DNA from: Acholoe squamosa
Taxonomy: Eukaryota > Annelida > Polychaeta > Phyllodocida > Polynoidae
Assembly: GCA_949317995.1 (NCBI GenBank)
Contig: OX439052.1
Span: 43,892,599 to 43,956,598, forward strand
DNA length: 64,000 nt
Direction: 5' to 3'
Shown: positions 21,547-32,977 of the stretch, in pieces
Layout of the letters: each line of letters opens with the position of its first letter
How positions within the stretch are numbered: position 1 is the first letter of the stretch
The notes under the pieces: generated by a model
What the model was told of the DNA's origin: nothing
What the model saw: the letters and a program-made list of their open reading frames with translations, nothing else
The model's database searches: none
Made by a program: the position numbers and the translations under genes

Positions 21547-22920
21547 GTAGTGGCCAATTATTGAACTAAATGATTGCTCTGTCTGGTCCTACTCTGCGCT
21601 CAAGCATCTGCATTATCTAATTTTAAGGAGTGTTTTTATTTATCCACAGGGGGACGGTTTTTAATCCCCGTACCCACCACTCCGTGTGGATAATTACTTA
21701 GCCTTTAAGTATCTAAGAATCTTTCCTCTGTCTATTTTCTAATACATATTATTATCTTCCAATCCTCAGTGTTGGTCTGTGGATAATTAAGGACTTATTT
21801 TAAGAATGAGATATTATTTGCTATCATATGTATCCAAAAACAATCATCTATTATTTGATGCAACCAAACATACAAATGTTAAACCTGATAGCTTGGAGTG
21901 TATCATATATTGTCATGAAAAAGCACCCAGATTTTCATCAGATCTGATTCAGATTAGTTCTCCTAATCTTGTATAAGACAATCATCTAGTCAAGACATCC
22001 CTTTACTGCTTATAAGCTATATCTTAAGACCTCTTTTTTCAGAATCTTTATCTAAAGTGTGATGCTTAAATATATACGAATTATCATACGATTAATGCAC
22101 ATCTGAAGATAGAATGCGTTCCATAATTCCCTATGTTAATGATATGTACAGGTGACTATGGGAAAAGGATCCCCCTTCATCTCCAAGTATAGAGGGTTAA
22201 CAAAATAAACATGATGATTTTGGCAAGGAGTCAAAGTTACAGTAATACCCCAGGTATATTCCCATGTCTTATACATGAGGATGGAGTCTGCCTTCAAGGT
22301 TGGGGAACTGTTTTCTCAAGGTTTCCCCATCTCTTCCCATTGGTATGAGGGTTGTTGGGGGAGGCTGTAGAAGTTTATAAGTTTTCGAATTTCGAAAATC
22401 AACTGATTAGAACAGAGTTGTGTCATTTTTAATTTTCTACCATGCCCGCAAAGCCTTGATGTGCCTTATATGCAGGGTGTGCCTTTTACGTGGGGTATTT
22501 CGGCAGTCATCAAACACAAAGGGTTAAGATGGTTGATATCCGATGGGGACAGCTACTTTCTGGCAGCCCTCCTAACTCCTCCTAGTGGTCAAATAAAACA
22601 CTAGCTCTACGTCACGCGTGATAGCGTCACCATGGCGATGTTATTGGACATCATGACGTCGTCTGTCACATAAAAATGGCGGCGTTAGTTCCAGACCCTG
22701 ATTGTAGGTGCTACCATCGTCAGGCAATTTCCATAGTGTAGAGCCCGGATGGTAGGAGGGGGCGTTCATGACTCTACTTTCTGACACTTTGCGTGAGCTA
22801 TACCTCAGTTCTACCTCTCCATATCCACACCTATATAACCCCCTAAGGATCTTCACAGGCAAAATACTCTCTTGATACTTTTAATTCTCCTGTCCACCCC
22901 TCCGCGTTCCTTCATCCTAT
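21547..22920. other. Unassigned non-coding stretch
   Basis: No intact family element. A T-family-like word (TGCCTTATATGCAGGGTGTG) is present at 22460-22485 and an AAAAATGGCGGC motif at 22673. If the exon at 21.5 kb is real, this would be intron. Confidence 0.35.
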
Positions 22921-22923
22921 AGG

Positions 22924-22960
22924 GTAGGTTCACCTAAAGACGTCCACACAACTTGTGATA
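22924..22960 (+). mobile_element. Left end of the GGTAGG element
   Basis: GGTAGGTTCACCTAAAGACG then TCCACACAACTTG match the left terminus of the complete element nested at 57513-57715. No right end follows, so this is a solo end or truncation. Confidence 0.55.
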
Positions 22961-23771
22961 TACACCAAACAGAATAACCATAATATGGGTTTTGCTGCTG
23001 GATTGACAGTTCCAGCTGGGTGATGAAAGATTCATTAACGATTTAGCAATAATGATTAGGTCAGCATGGCTATTCTTATAGTAATTATGTCTTTATGTTA
23101 GCCTTTCTTTCTAAACCGTACCCATTTCTAACTGAGGAAACCTGAGGGGTTGCAGAGTTCATGAGTATATCTTTACATATACTCAATCCAAAATACATAA
23201 ATTGACATACTGCCCCTGCCCATGCATGAATCAAAATGGCGGCAACCTATCAGAGAGGACCTTGCCACTGATGGATAGATTGAAATGCCCTAGCCCTACC
23301 TTCTCACAATCTTAGTGAGATAATGGGTGGAATTGTGAATAGTGTCTCTGAGATACTCAGCTCTCCATCAGTGCTGTCACTCTCTAATCACAGTCTATGC
23401 TCGATCATAATTGCACAAAATGTACACTAGCCTCTTGTCACTCAGGATGGTCATACAGTTATACATAGACAATAAATCTTGTAATGTTACACCATCTCTC
23501 GCTAACAAATGTCTTTCCTGCTTTATACCAAGCGTCTCTGTCCACTGTCCAAAGCACAGCCCATTTCCCCCTTATACTTACCCTTGCTATCCGCCCAGAA
23601 TTCACATTGAGGATACTGTTTATTTATTTAGACTCAATAAAGCTGAGCGGATAGACCAGGGTACGCCCGCACGCTTGGTACCTCCCAGTACAGTTACCGC
23701 TTGGTTATTGTTTACTTATTTATTTACACCTTATATCGTCCACCTATACAGTCTCTGGCCTGCTCTGTAGG
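22961..23771. other. Unassigned non-coding stretch
   Basis: Includes CAAAATGGCGGCAACC at 23233. No gene or family element recognised. Confidence 0.35.
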
Positions 23772-23870
23772 GGTAAAGCCTTTAAAGGCTGTGATGGCCT
23801 TTGGTTATAAATCTTGATACAATGGTGAGTTACTCGCCTAGGCGCATCATGACGGCAGAGGAACAATTCT
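23772..23870. mobile_element. P-family remnant
   Basis: GGGTAAAGCCTTTAAAGGC, GGTGAGTTACTCGCC and GCGCATCATGACGGC are P words in order, without intact arms. Confidence 0.4.
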
Positions 23871-24288
23871 GTAGACTCAAAATGTGAGTCTAGGATGACT
23901 CCCTCTCTTTAAGATTTGGCTTCGAAAGAGGATGTAAATATTTTCTTTCTAGGAATACAAAGCGCTCATGTATTTTTCTTTTTCTGGCCATATATGAAGT
24001 ATATTTATAGGTGAAATGTGGTTTAGTCCCCCTACACTGTAATAGAATTGTACCACAAAAAAAAATGATCAAAAAGGGAAAATAGGATTTAATGATTTTG
24101 GCCTGGCATTGGACTTACTATTATGTGCCTGGGGAGAGTCCTGTACTTCATAGATTATTACATTGGTCGATTTCCAGCCAATTATTATCGATAGTGAAAG
24201 CGTTTAACCCATTTAAAGCGTCTAAATTGGGCAATCCTCTCTAATAGGCACCTAAACTGTACCCGTATGCCCTATAATCAACTTCCTA

Positions 24289-24600
24289 CATACACTGAAA
24301 ACCTGGAAGATCCGAAACTAGTCAGCGGTGACCACTTTAGGTCCTCAAGTTGACGATACCTAAAACTACAACTTTAGGTAGTCAAAATGACGACTTTAGG
24401 TCATCATCCTGACAACCTAAGTCTTCAGTATGACAACTCTGTACTGTCAGTATTGTCATACTGATGACTCAGGTCGTCAGGATGACGACCTAAAGTCGTC
24501 ATTTTGACTACCTAAAGCTGTAGTTTTAGGTATCGTCAACTGGAGGACCTAAAGTCGTCACCGCTGACTAGTTTCGGATTTTCCAGGTTTTCAGTGTATG
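24289..24600. mobile_element. 312-bp foldback element, CACTGAAAACC ends
   Basis: Almost the whole segment is one inverted repeat. The left half ACACTGAAAACCTGGAAGAT, CCGAAACTAGTCAGCGGTGA and TTTAGGTAGTCAAAATGACG are mirrored at right, meeting near GTACTGTCAGTATTG. The termini CACTGAAAACC/GGTTTTCAGTG are flanked by TA on both sides, compatible with a TA target duplication (Tc1/mariner-like). A transcript would form a very long hairpin. Confidence 0.9.
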
Positions 24601-24964
24601 CCCCACCTAGGCTTTCGAGCTTATGGAAATAGATATAGTTGACTATAGTAATTTGGTAGCAGTAAGTGATCCTGATTCAGATGCTTAGCGCTAAGGAAAA
24701 CGACCAATGTTAATCAACCAATTTTTACACCCAATTCAATGTTCTGTGCCCACTAGGTAGTGTTCTGGCAAAGCCGAGAACATTATCATCAGGATTTATC
24801 CTCCTATTCAGACTAAAGAGGCAGAAGAGGGGCAAAATCAATGTTGTAGAGCGGTAAATAAAGTTTAACCAAAGTCATGAAACTGGACCATTGTCAAGGC
24901 TAATTGTCATAAATCAGCATCAATTCACAACTTGATTAATCATTATTTTGGGGAGAGGGAAATA

Positions 24965-24966
<2 letters not shown>

Positions 24967-25027
<61 letters not shown>
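24967..25027. repeat. (TA)n microsatellite
   Basis: About 60 bp of uninterrupted TA in AT-rich flanks. Confidence 0.97.
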
Positions 25028-25031
<4 letters not shown>

Positions 25032-25787
25032 CTTCAAATTCAAATTTTGCCAGTTTCGTGAGAATCAGGCACCAGCATTTCAAAGTGCAATTATCTGACT
25101 CACATTTATGAAGTATTCATAGCCAATTACACATTAATTTAAATTCTGATGAACCAAAATCGAAAACATGTCAGAAAGGGCCATACAAATCCTAGTTTTA
25201 CAGATGATTTCAACACTAAAACAGTTCGAAACAATTTTTTTTCTTTATTCATCTCAGATAATTTAACAATAGGACAATGACTGTCAGTGAGAGAAGGAGA
25301 AAAAGCGGGCTTTGCTCTGTAAAAAATGGTGTAGAGAAAATCATTCATGCTTGAAAACAAAACAAACAGAGCAAGCCATGCTTGAAATACATTAAAACAC
25401 AAAGGACGCGATTAGCCATGCCTAAAAGGACAACAAAAATTAAACAAAAGCAAAGTCGAGTAGAAAAACAAAAATGGCGGCTGTGGTGGTGGTGATGGGA
25501 ATCTCAGCATTTCTCGTTTGGCTTAAGGCAGGCCTGAAATAGACGCTGGGGTGCCTGTAATAGATTCCTCGTTGAAACAGTGGGGGTGCTGTGTTTATTT
25601 CGATTAGCTCGTGACAGGGCAGCCTCTTTCTGCTTGCAGACTGTCTCACATAGCCATGTGAGATCCCGGCGAGCCAGCGGCCGGAAGTCATCCATCGGAT
25701 GCTGGGATTTGAGGTGAAATACATGCTGGGCAGTGTGGCGTCTTGATGGTTTGTGTGCGGCGCTGATTCTGGGCTGGCTGGTGGTGG
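25028..25787. other. Unassigned non-coding stretch
   Basis: One AAAATGGCGGC motif at 25472. Frames of 87-119 codons on the minus strand show no recognised family, no start context and no splice support. Confidence 0.35.
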
Positions 25788-26047
25788 TTAACCCTTTAAA
25801 GGCCACTGATGCAGATGTGCAATATCCATTGGTCGTCATGATGCACCAATGGAGTGCTGGCAAGACTGCTCACCAGCACTCCATTGGAGCATCATGCCGA
25901 CCCTATGGAGTTGATACATATACTCCCAGAGGGTCGCCATCATGCACCAATGAAGTGCTGGCGAGCAGTCTCGCCAGCACTTCATTGGTGCATCATGACG
26001 ACCAATGGGCATGGTGCATTAATGCATCAGCGGCCCTTAAAGGGTAA
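25788..26047. mobile_element. P-family copy with two H1 hairpins (260 bp)
   Basis: The best-preserved copy. TTAACCCTTTAAAGGCC is at left and CATCAGCGGCCCTTAAAGGG at right. First hairpin: CCAATGGAGTGCTGG (25846-25860) pairs exactly with CCAGCACTCCATTGG (25873-25887). Second hairpin: 22-bp perfect arms at 25944-25965 and 25970-25991 with a 4-nt CAGT loop. Here H1 replaces H2, showing that the two hairpin slots are interchangeable. Confidence 0.9.
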
Positions 26048-26727
26048 AAGATGGGGATAGGAGCGGGTGAGTGTGATGGAGGGGGTGTGAGTAGAGGTAG
26101 AAATTGTAAGGGAGGGAATGGGGTGGTTAGGGAGAAGAGAGAGTTGTGACTTTTTGAATGGGTCTAGGCAGGAGGCATATACGCCAGAGGTAGGGGCGCC
26201 ATTACTTGATCTGGTACCTGGATATCTAAGCACTAATAACAGCCAGCATGATGGTGACCAGTTAATATGTAATTCTCCTTAAAAAGAAAAAGTCTGCATT
26301 CAATGAAGGGAATTACCTCATTGGACAATAATGTAGCCGCTAGGTGGGTATTTAAGCTCCTATCAGGACTGGGGCTGGTTCCTGCGACAGCTGATACGCT
26401 TATCTACATAATGTATCAGTACGTATACAGCACTAGTGAGTATCCTGGCCAACATTGCATTGGTACACCGGGATGACAAAAAGCTGCATCGTGATGAGCA
26501 ATAAGGTACCATAATTGCATATTTAAGCGCACCTGTGCTTAAAATGTTTTAGTACCTGTCAGCTTCTGTGCTCGTACAGGACCCTCACTCATTTGAGACC
26601 ATTTCAAGAGACTTTTAGGTTTCAGGGGGTGCTGACCCTATGCTCAAAGAGACCTGCGCTCATTTACGACCCCTGCACTTAAACAGGCAATTACGGTATA
26701 ACCATGCACTACTGCAGTATGGGTGCC
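26048..26727. other. Non-coding stretch with old repeats
   Basis: 26218-26350 shares words with 9.44-9.6 kb (AATAACAGCCAGCATGATGG, CTCATTGGACAATAATGTAG). 26500-26700 holds 'CATATTTAAGCGCACC' type words of a dispersed element. Confidence 0.4.
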
Positions 26728-27135
26728 TTAACCCTTTAGGAGCCGCTGATGCATTAATGCATCATGCCCATTGGTCATCATGATGCATTAATGCATCATG
26801 CCCATTGGTCATCATGATGCATTAATGCATCATGCCCATTGGTCATCATGATGCATCAATGCATCATGCCCATTGGTCATCATGATGCATCAATGCATCA
26901 TGCCCATTGGTCATCATGATGCATCAATGCATCATGCCCATTGGTCATCATGATGCATTGCTCACCAGCACTTCTTTGGAGCCGACCCTATGGGGTTGAT
27001 ACTATAAATACTCCAGGAGGGTCGGCATGATGCTTCAATGAAGTCCTGGGGTGCAGTCTTGCCAGCACTTTATTGGAGCATCATGACGACAAATGGCATG
27101 ATGCATTCCTAAATCAGCGGCCCTTAAAGTGTTAA
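26728..27135. mobile_element. P-family copy with internal 34-bp expansion
   Basis: Starts TTAACCCTTTAGGAGCCGC and ends GCGGCCCTTAAAGTGTTAA. The left inner palindrome has been amplified (26748-26951), so this copy is 408 bp. H1 (GATGCTTCAATGAAG) and the linker GAGGGTCGGCATG remain at right. Confidence 0.85.
26748..26951 (+). repeat. Six tandem 34-bp units inside P
   Basis: Unit GATGCATYAATGCATCATGC + CCATTGGTCATCAT, exactly 34 bp, six times. The first two and a half read ATTAAT and later ones ATCAAT, so a point variant has spread along the array. This is the element's own terminal palindrome multiplied. Confidence 0.97.
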
Positions 27136-27589
27136 AGAGCTGATACATAACGACCGAGGGATATACTTAATGTAACCACCCGTGCCAGTAATGTGTTTGC
27201 ATGCACTGAAAAACCATTACTGGTACCTAGGGTTTAGCCTTAGGCTACTACGCCACGCCCGCCCCACTTCCCTGTAACCGGCCTCTGAGATATGATTAGA
27301 CTCACTATAGCACAAGCACATATCATATCCCCCACTCTAGAGGGAATAATAATCTAAAAACATCTTGGGGTGGTGGAATTATTTCTCTGTTTTTTCCCCT
27401 AGTTTTTACTAGATGTGTAAAGAAAAGGGATGGGATGGATTGAAATATTTTCTTGCCTCCCCTCTTAGGTGTGCACATGTGCCAGCATGCATTGTCACAT
27501 GACAAACAGGTTTTTGTGCTGAGAATGGATGCCCCTACTCATGTAGTCTGAAACTCTACCTTCCCTCTGTCAATGAGATCAAAATCTTT

Positions 27590-27630
27590 TTAGTGCATCC
27601 ACCATCCCCTGTTGTTAAAAAAATGCCTGC
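27590..27630 (-). mobile_element. G-family right-end fragment
   Basis: CCACCATCCCCTGTTGTTAA then AAAAAATG matches the right arm of G elements; nothing to its left is complementary. Confidence 0.5.
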
Positions 27631-27640
27631 TTCTTTCAGC

Positions 27641-27762
27641 TTAAGCGCTGGTCCCACAGGTGGAAATCGGTTGGATTAGCACTAATCCGACATTCGATGT
27701 AGTATAAATCTTCAGATTAGGGCTAGTTTGACCAATTGTGTGCCTGTGGAACCAGCGCTTAA
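27641..27762. mobile_element. 122-bp inverted-repeat element (AAGCGCTGG ends)
   Basis: TTAAGCGCTGGTCCCACAGG at left and CCTGTGGAACCAGCGCTTAA at right are inverted copies. Internal GGATTAGCACTAATCC is itself palindromic. Confidence 0.75.
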
Positions 27763-27894
27763 GCCCTGGTACCACAGGTGTACAACCGGTCGGAATAGCC
27801 CTAATCCAATGATTTATGATATATCAAAAGTATAGATAAAATTGGTAAGAATAGTGCTAATCCAGCTGATTTACACCTGTGGATCAGCGCTTTA
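27757..27894. mobile_element. Second AAGCGCTGG-type element, abutting the first
   Basis: AAGCCCTGGTACCACAGGTG at left and CACCTGTGGATCAGCGCTTT at right. It overlaps the previous element by the shared AAGCGCTT word. A related fragment (GGAATAGCCCTAATACGACG) is at 61.74 kb. Confidence 0.7.
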
Positions 27895-28096
27895 GCAAAT
27901 ACCTACCTGCACCGCTGTAATCACAAATGAATGCTTACTCACAGATGGCTCGTTGAAAGAGTTATTATAGGTCCATCCCTTCATGTGATGTTAGCTGACA
28001 ACTATAAACATCATCCATCCCTTTGTTCCAGCAACATGTTTGCAGTAATGATAGAGAACAGTCATATTTACTAAAGGAAAAACATCCCTCAATCCT

Positions 28097-28260
28097 TTAA
28101 CCCTTTAACGGCCGCATCATTCCCATTGGTCGTCATGATTCATCAAGGAAGTGCTGTCGACACTACTCGCGAACACTGTTGAGAAATGCAGTAGCCATTA
28201 TTTGTGCATGATTGCAAAAAAAGGAATAAAAACGTCAGACTTCTGTCCTTAAATGGTTAA
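28097..28260. mobile_element. P-family short copy
   Basis: TTAACCCTTTAACGGCCGC, then CCCATTGGTCGTCATGAT, at left and CCTTAAATGGTTAA at right; only one much decayed hairpin (GGAAGTGCTGTCGAC) lies inside. Confidence 0.6.
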
Positions 28261-31183
28261 TTCATCATCAGTCCTGCCTACCTCATGTAGATCAGCTGGC
28301 TTGTGCTGTCAAAATTCAATAGACTTTGCAATTACCAGTAGAATTATTCCTGAATAGTCACTGTGGCACAGTTTGCAATATGAGTCAGCAGTTTTCAGCT
28401 AGTCTCTAAGATGGCCGCTGCCTCAGGTGGCCTCCGTAATGGCCACAACAATGATTACTAGGATTGTCCGTAAAAAACATCATCATGAATGGGTTGCCCG
28501 AAAGCTGCAGACTGAATGGGTCCAGAATTAGGGTAATAAAAATAGAACAAGGAACCCCTCAACACTGCCTTCTAAATGGCCGCCAACATTTCCAAGATGG
28601 CAGCCACTATGGTGGCATTGGCTAATCCGACGTCGGTGCTAAGATTAATGATGCTGCTCGGATGGTGGTTGGCAAAACAAAAATGGCCGCCTGTAGGAAA
28701 GGGAAGAGGGGATTGCATTGTGGGATAGGACTGAGGCATATCGGGAAGCCCTCCTGTCAACACACCCTGTTGCTGACGGACAGTGTAACCAAGGTAACAG
28801 CATCATCAGTGGGACATGTAATTGGCGTTTGTCGTTCGCCTTTAATCCTTGCCTTACGACATCCTACACCATGACCACGCGTCCCATTCCCATCTACATA
28901 AGATAAACACGATAAACAATATAAATACCTAAACTCGTAATGACAATACTTTGATATGGGTCCAGTTTTTAATAGCGGATAAAATAGCACACACAATGTA
29001 CACTTAGTCTGAGTTTTATTTAATTATTCGTTGGGGCGAGGACTGTCGGTCTCTGCCTGTATGGAGGCTAGTGACTGATAGTAGGGGGCGGTAGGAAATG
29101 GAACACCGGGGTAATGTCAATAGGCAGTGGTATTGTGTTAAGGACGAACCAATGTCCATCTCATGAGTCTAATGAGACCGCTGTTTACAGTGGTGGGCTG
29201 CCGAGGTCTACAACAGCAATACATGTCTGCAGCAACCAACCACGAACAACTTGAAGCCACCATGGCATTAGAGACAAGTTAAAAGCAACCATGTCTTTAT
29301 CAACCATTTAAGAATATAAAGAAACAATTTGTTAATATCATTTATGTTATTAGAAACTTAGTAGAACTATATCAAATAAAGGTTAGAGGTCATGTCATTA
29401 GAAACCACTTTAAGCAGCTCTGTGCCTAACACTGCTTGCATAATGACCCTTAGAAATACAGTCATTTCATATCTCCATAGATTACAATTTATACATTCCT
29501 GACAAATGAACAATATAGCTGTCCTTAAAAACTTCCCACTTCATGTTTCTATACAGTCAGAAAAAAGGGCTCCAGCTGTGGCTGGTACAATTGATGTTTC
29601 TTTATGTCATGTGAATTTCCTATCGCCTCACCTGAAACTGAATCCGAGCAATGAAACACCAAAAATGTTAACCTGTTGAGTTTCATATTGTCGTCTTAGT
29701 GCGAGAATGTTATAACTGACATTTTGGCAAAATTGAGTTTTCTTCTGTTTTAATTTCTATTGACCCCTATCTACCTTCTAATAAAGTTTTGATGCTATGA
29801 TGTATTTATATATGTCCACGTGCACCAATGCAATTTATAAGATGATGTCAACTGTGTGCTATAATAACATTTTTGCCTCTAACGCAAAACTTGAAATATG
29901 CGGATACAATCTTGTTGCACTGAGGTGACAATATAATATACTTCTCTAATATCCCTGTCAGCATATATCTATGAATACAACCCAGGTAGTAACTAACTTG
30001 TTGGCTTGTCCAAATGCTGCGGTCTCAAATTAGTGCTCGGGGTAAGGGTGTTTCGAAATCAAATTACGACAGTATCTAAATAAGGGCCAATGACCAGGGA
30101 TATTGAAAGCTATAAGTGCTTGGGCACTTAATCAGGCCTCTATGGCGGGCACTATGGTAATCTGTGTACATTCTTGCATCATGCTGAAATGCAGTCTGGC
30201 ATACCAAAAGGATAGTTCATCAAAGGGCCCACAAATTATCCTTTCCGCTCGCCTTTCACAAATGATATAAGCAAAAAAAATGCACTCATCGATACCGAAA
30301 GGTGCATTTTAGTTGTCGAACAATTACCACTCGTAAAATGGAAATGATTGCAAGGTGTCAGGCTCATCTTAATTTTGATTGAAATCCCATAAATATTATC
30401 CCTGATGATAATCGATTCTCTTCAAATCAGATATTTTCATGATAAAATATAGAGATGCAAAGCTGTTTCTAAGTCTGTCTTAAGTTGGGGATAGTCGTGT
30501 TTTATGAGATCTGATTGATTATGGTTGGGAGCGATAGCCGTGTTCTTTCACGCCTGATTAATCCGGATCATTGGAAATCCGGATTATTATCAATCTGTGT
30601 TAGAAACATCAATATGATCCTGCAGACCTACTGTCGCTAGGCCCCGCTAGAGGGAGCTCCAATCAGTGGCAGGAAATTAGATTGATCCAAGATGGCCATC
30701 TGTCAAATACGAATACCGCAGAGCTGAGTGCACCTCAAACAACTCAAAAGTGTCAAATGCTCTGTGAAAATTCATTTGCTGCATGTTTTTTTTTTCTATC
30801 GGTGCTTGGTTTTCAAAAGACTTTATCAGCAGGTTCTGTGTATCAAAGTCTTCAGATGTCTACAGCGAAACCTTGTTATTCTGGTGAAAAAGGAGAAACC
30901 TTGTTATTTTAGTGAAAAGAAGAGAAATGAAGAACATCAGTGTGTCAGTGTCTCTTTTTTTTTTTTTTTTTTTTATAAGATGGCATGCTTTTAGATGCAA
31001 AGAAATACAAAACAAGGTTTTGTCAGAAGAAACATGGTATGGAACCATTGTTGGCCTAAGAACCACAGGATGCTGACATTTTTACGTCATTGCACCTTTG
31101 GGTTTGTACATGGCATTTAGAAAAATTATCAAAACAACAGAAATCAATTGACCGACTCAGGCCACCAGCTTATATATAAAGGC
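28261..31183. other. Long unassigned non-coding stretch
   Basis: The largest part of the window with no clear family element. 28405-28700 has four ATGGCCGCC/ATGGCAGCC words; 30125-30230 has a badly decayed P-like piece; 30955-30975 is a T run. No convincing coding frame on either strand. Unique sequence like this is the best place to look for a conserved enhancer or exon by comparison. Confidence 0.4.
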
Positions 31184-31444
31184 CTAACCCCGTTAGGCCT
31201 CTAATGTATTAATGCACCCTGCCCATTGCACATGGCATAGTACATGACTGTAGCCCCTGATGAATACATCGCCAGGGCTACATTACCGCAGAACACCGAC
31301 CCTTTGAGGCTAATACATGCCAGGAGGGACGGCATGATGCTCCAATGAAGTGCTACCGAGCGGAACCCCCCAGAACTTCATTGCTGCATCAGGCCGACCA
31401 ATGGGCATGATGCACTCCTGCATCAGTGGCACCTAAAGGTTTAA
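31184..31444. mobile_element. P-family copy
   Basis: Both ends (CCTAACCCCGTTAGGCC and GTGGCACCTAAAGGTTTAA), the linker GAGGGACGGCATGATGC, an H1 pair (CTCCAATGAAGTGCTACC, AGAACTTCATTGCTGC) and an H2 relic (CGCCAGGGCTACATT) are present. Confidence 0.7.
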
Positions 31445-31733
31445 ACCTACCCCTAAAAGCATTGCATGCTATTTGCCTGTAGTACACTGTTCCTCTGTGG
31501 TAGCTCTGGTGGGGATGGCCCAGGGAGTCAGTGTAGCTGGTACAGGGGGGACACACAGACAGACAGAGTGGAATCGGATTAGATGTGGCATCAGATAGTA
31601 GGCCCGGGGGCTGTGGGGTGTGAAGGGATGTCAGAATGCCAACAATCATCTACCACTCATCTGCTTTTGTGTACTAGCTTGGTCAGCTAGACCCAGCCCC
31701 TCTAGACCCCACCAACACCCCAACATAGATCAA

Positions 31734-31908
31734 CACTGTTACAAATAACTGTTGATTTATCCAGGTATCCTCTTAAAACTGAAGAGGGAACCGCTGTAAT
31801 TATATTGCAGTGAAGTAGACTAGTTTCTACAAAAAAAAGCCCCAGATGGCAGTACAGTAGTACAAGAAAAAATGATCTCTGTCAAGTATGGGACAGGGAC
31901 TACTACAA
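31734..31908 (+). mobile_element. K-family element, right end lost
   Basis: CACTGTTACAAATAACTG, ATCCAGGTATCCTCTTAAAA and AAGCCCCAGATGGCAGTACA match K in plus orientation; the terminal TTTTACAGTG is missing. Confidence 0.6.
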
Positions 31909-32127
31909 GGGTCCATAATAAATGTATAGTAATGTATTGCCATTTCCAATTTGGTAAGAAAGTTTCATTACTGTTGAGGTGAGTCATTTTGCCTTCAAAT
32001 GACACAGCACAACATATTTAGTACCCTAACCCGAGCAACTGCCTCAAATACCCACCCATTTTGATAATAAATGACCACTCTCTTACTTTCCCCTGAACAC
32101 ACTCACAACCGCTATCGTAAATCCCTG

Positions 32128-32345
32128 TACATATATGCTGGACCTACATATAAGCCGCACCCTGAAATCATGTTTTTGCTGTAAGCCTGGGGTCTGAAAA
32201 GCTGCTAATCCTTGATAAAGCTTATGTAATAACCCTCATATAAGGCACACCCTGATTTCCTGTATGTTCTATATTTAAGCCTAACCTTGGGACTTAAAAT
32301 GGTCTAAAAGCAGTAGACTAAGCCATGCAGTATGGTTCTATGGTA
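32128..32345. mobile_element. T-family dispersed element
   Basis: ATATAAGCCGCACCCTGAAA, CCTCATATAAGGCACACCC and TGGTCTAAAAGCAGTAG. The same phrases recur at 36.1, 40.2, 45.4, 49.7, 55.2, 55.7 and 61.06 kb. The word TATAAGCCGCACC is known from dispersed repeats in several animal genomes; its class here is undetermined. Confidence 0.55.
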
Positions 32346-32544
32346 TTTCTAGTCTGGTAAATGACTTATGTGCCTTTACAGTAGAACCCAGTCCAGTGTG
32401 TAATTCCCCTTACTGCTCATTTCTTTTCATTTTTCCTTTAAAACCTAGCCTCCCAACCAATCGTTGAGCAATTAATTCCTAAATCGAGTCTCAGATAATT
32501 TGTCTTGGGTGCGCATGTGGGGATCAGCTTGTGTGAGGGAGAAG

Positions 32545-32830
32545 ACCAGCACTTCAAGGACCACTATTCCAGGAGTGCATCATGCCCATTGGTTTTTATG
32601 ATGCAGCAATGAAGTGCCAGCTCAATAAAGCATCATGCTGACCGTCTGGCGAAGTATCAAAACCTTCGGGTCAGCATGAATCTGGCAAGTTACCTACCAG
32701 GGCTTGCCTCAAGAGCATGTTAATTTGCCAGGGCTTGTTCTGAGAGTCATATACCTACCAAGGCTGCAATCATGCATCATACCGACCAATTTTGATGATG
32801 CCTTAACACAATCTCTTCCCTTAAAGGACC
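32545..32830. mobile_element. P-family copy, partly duplicated inside
   Basis: CAGGAGTGCATCATGCCC, GATGCAGCAATGAAGTGCC and CGGGTCAGCATGAAT are followed by two successive 'CCAGGGCTTG' H2 right arms, so part of H2 has been duplicated. Ends AATCTCTTCCCTTAAAGG. Confidence 0.6.
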
Positions 32831-32977
32831 AGCAGAGGAAGTGGATGTGTCCTCCACTGGCGCATGTGCAGTAGAGGTCTGGGTCGAGTGCCCCAAGTTA
32901 GGTTAGGGCTGGATGCTAAGGGTTGGAGGAGCACAAGGGGAAGGCTACTGGAGGAGCCCTATAGAGATTGAGGAGTG

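Noticed and set aside
25504..26060. Frames such as MPALHWCIMTTNGYC and MLARLLTSTPLEHHAD
   Set aside because: The same peptides recur wherever P elements occur; they are readings through H1 and H2 and not genes.
26748..26951. Regular 34-bp units resembling a CRISPR array
   Set aside because: There are no distinct spacers; the units are contiguous copies of a transposon palindrome in an animal genome.
28261..31183. Retrovirus- or LINE-derived coding relics in the long unassigned stretch
   Set aside because: I looked for long frames and for reverse-transcriptase-like YXDD words and saw none that I could support.
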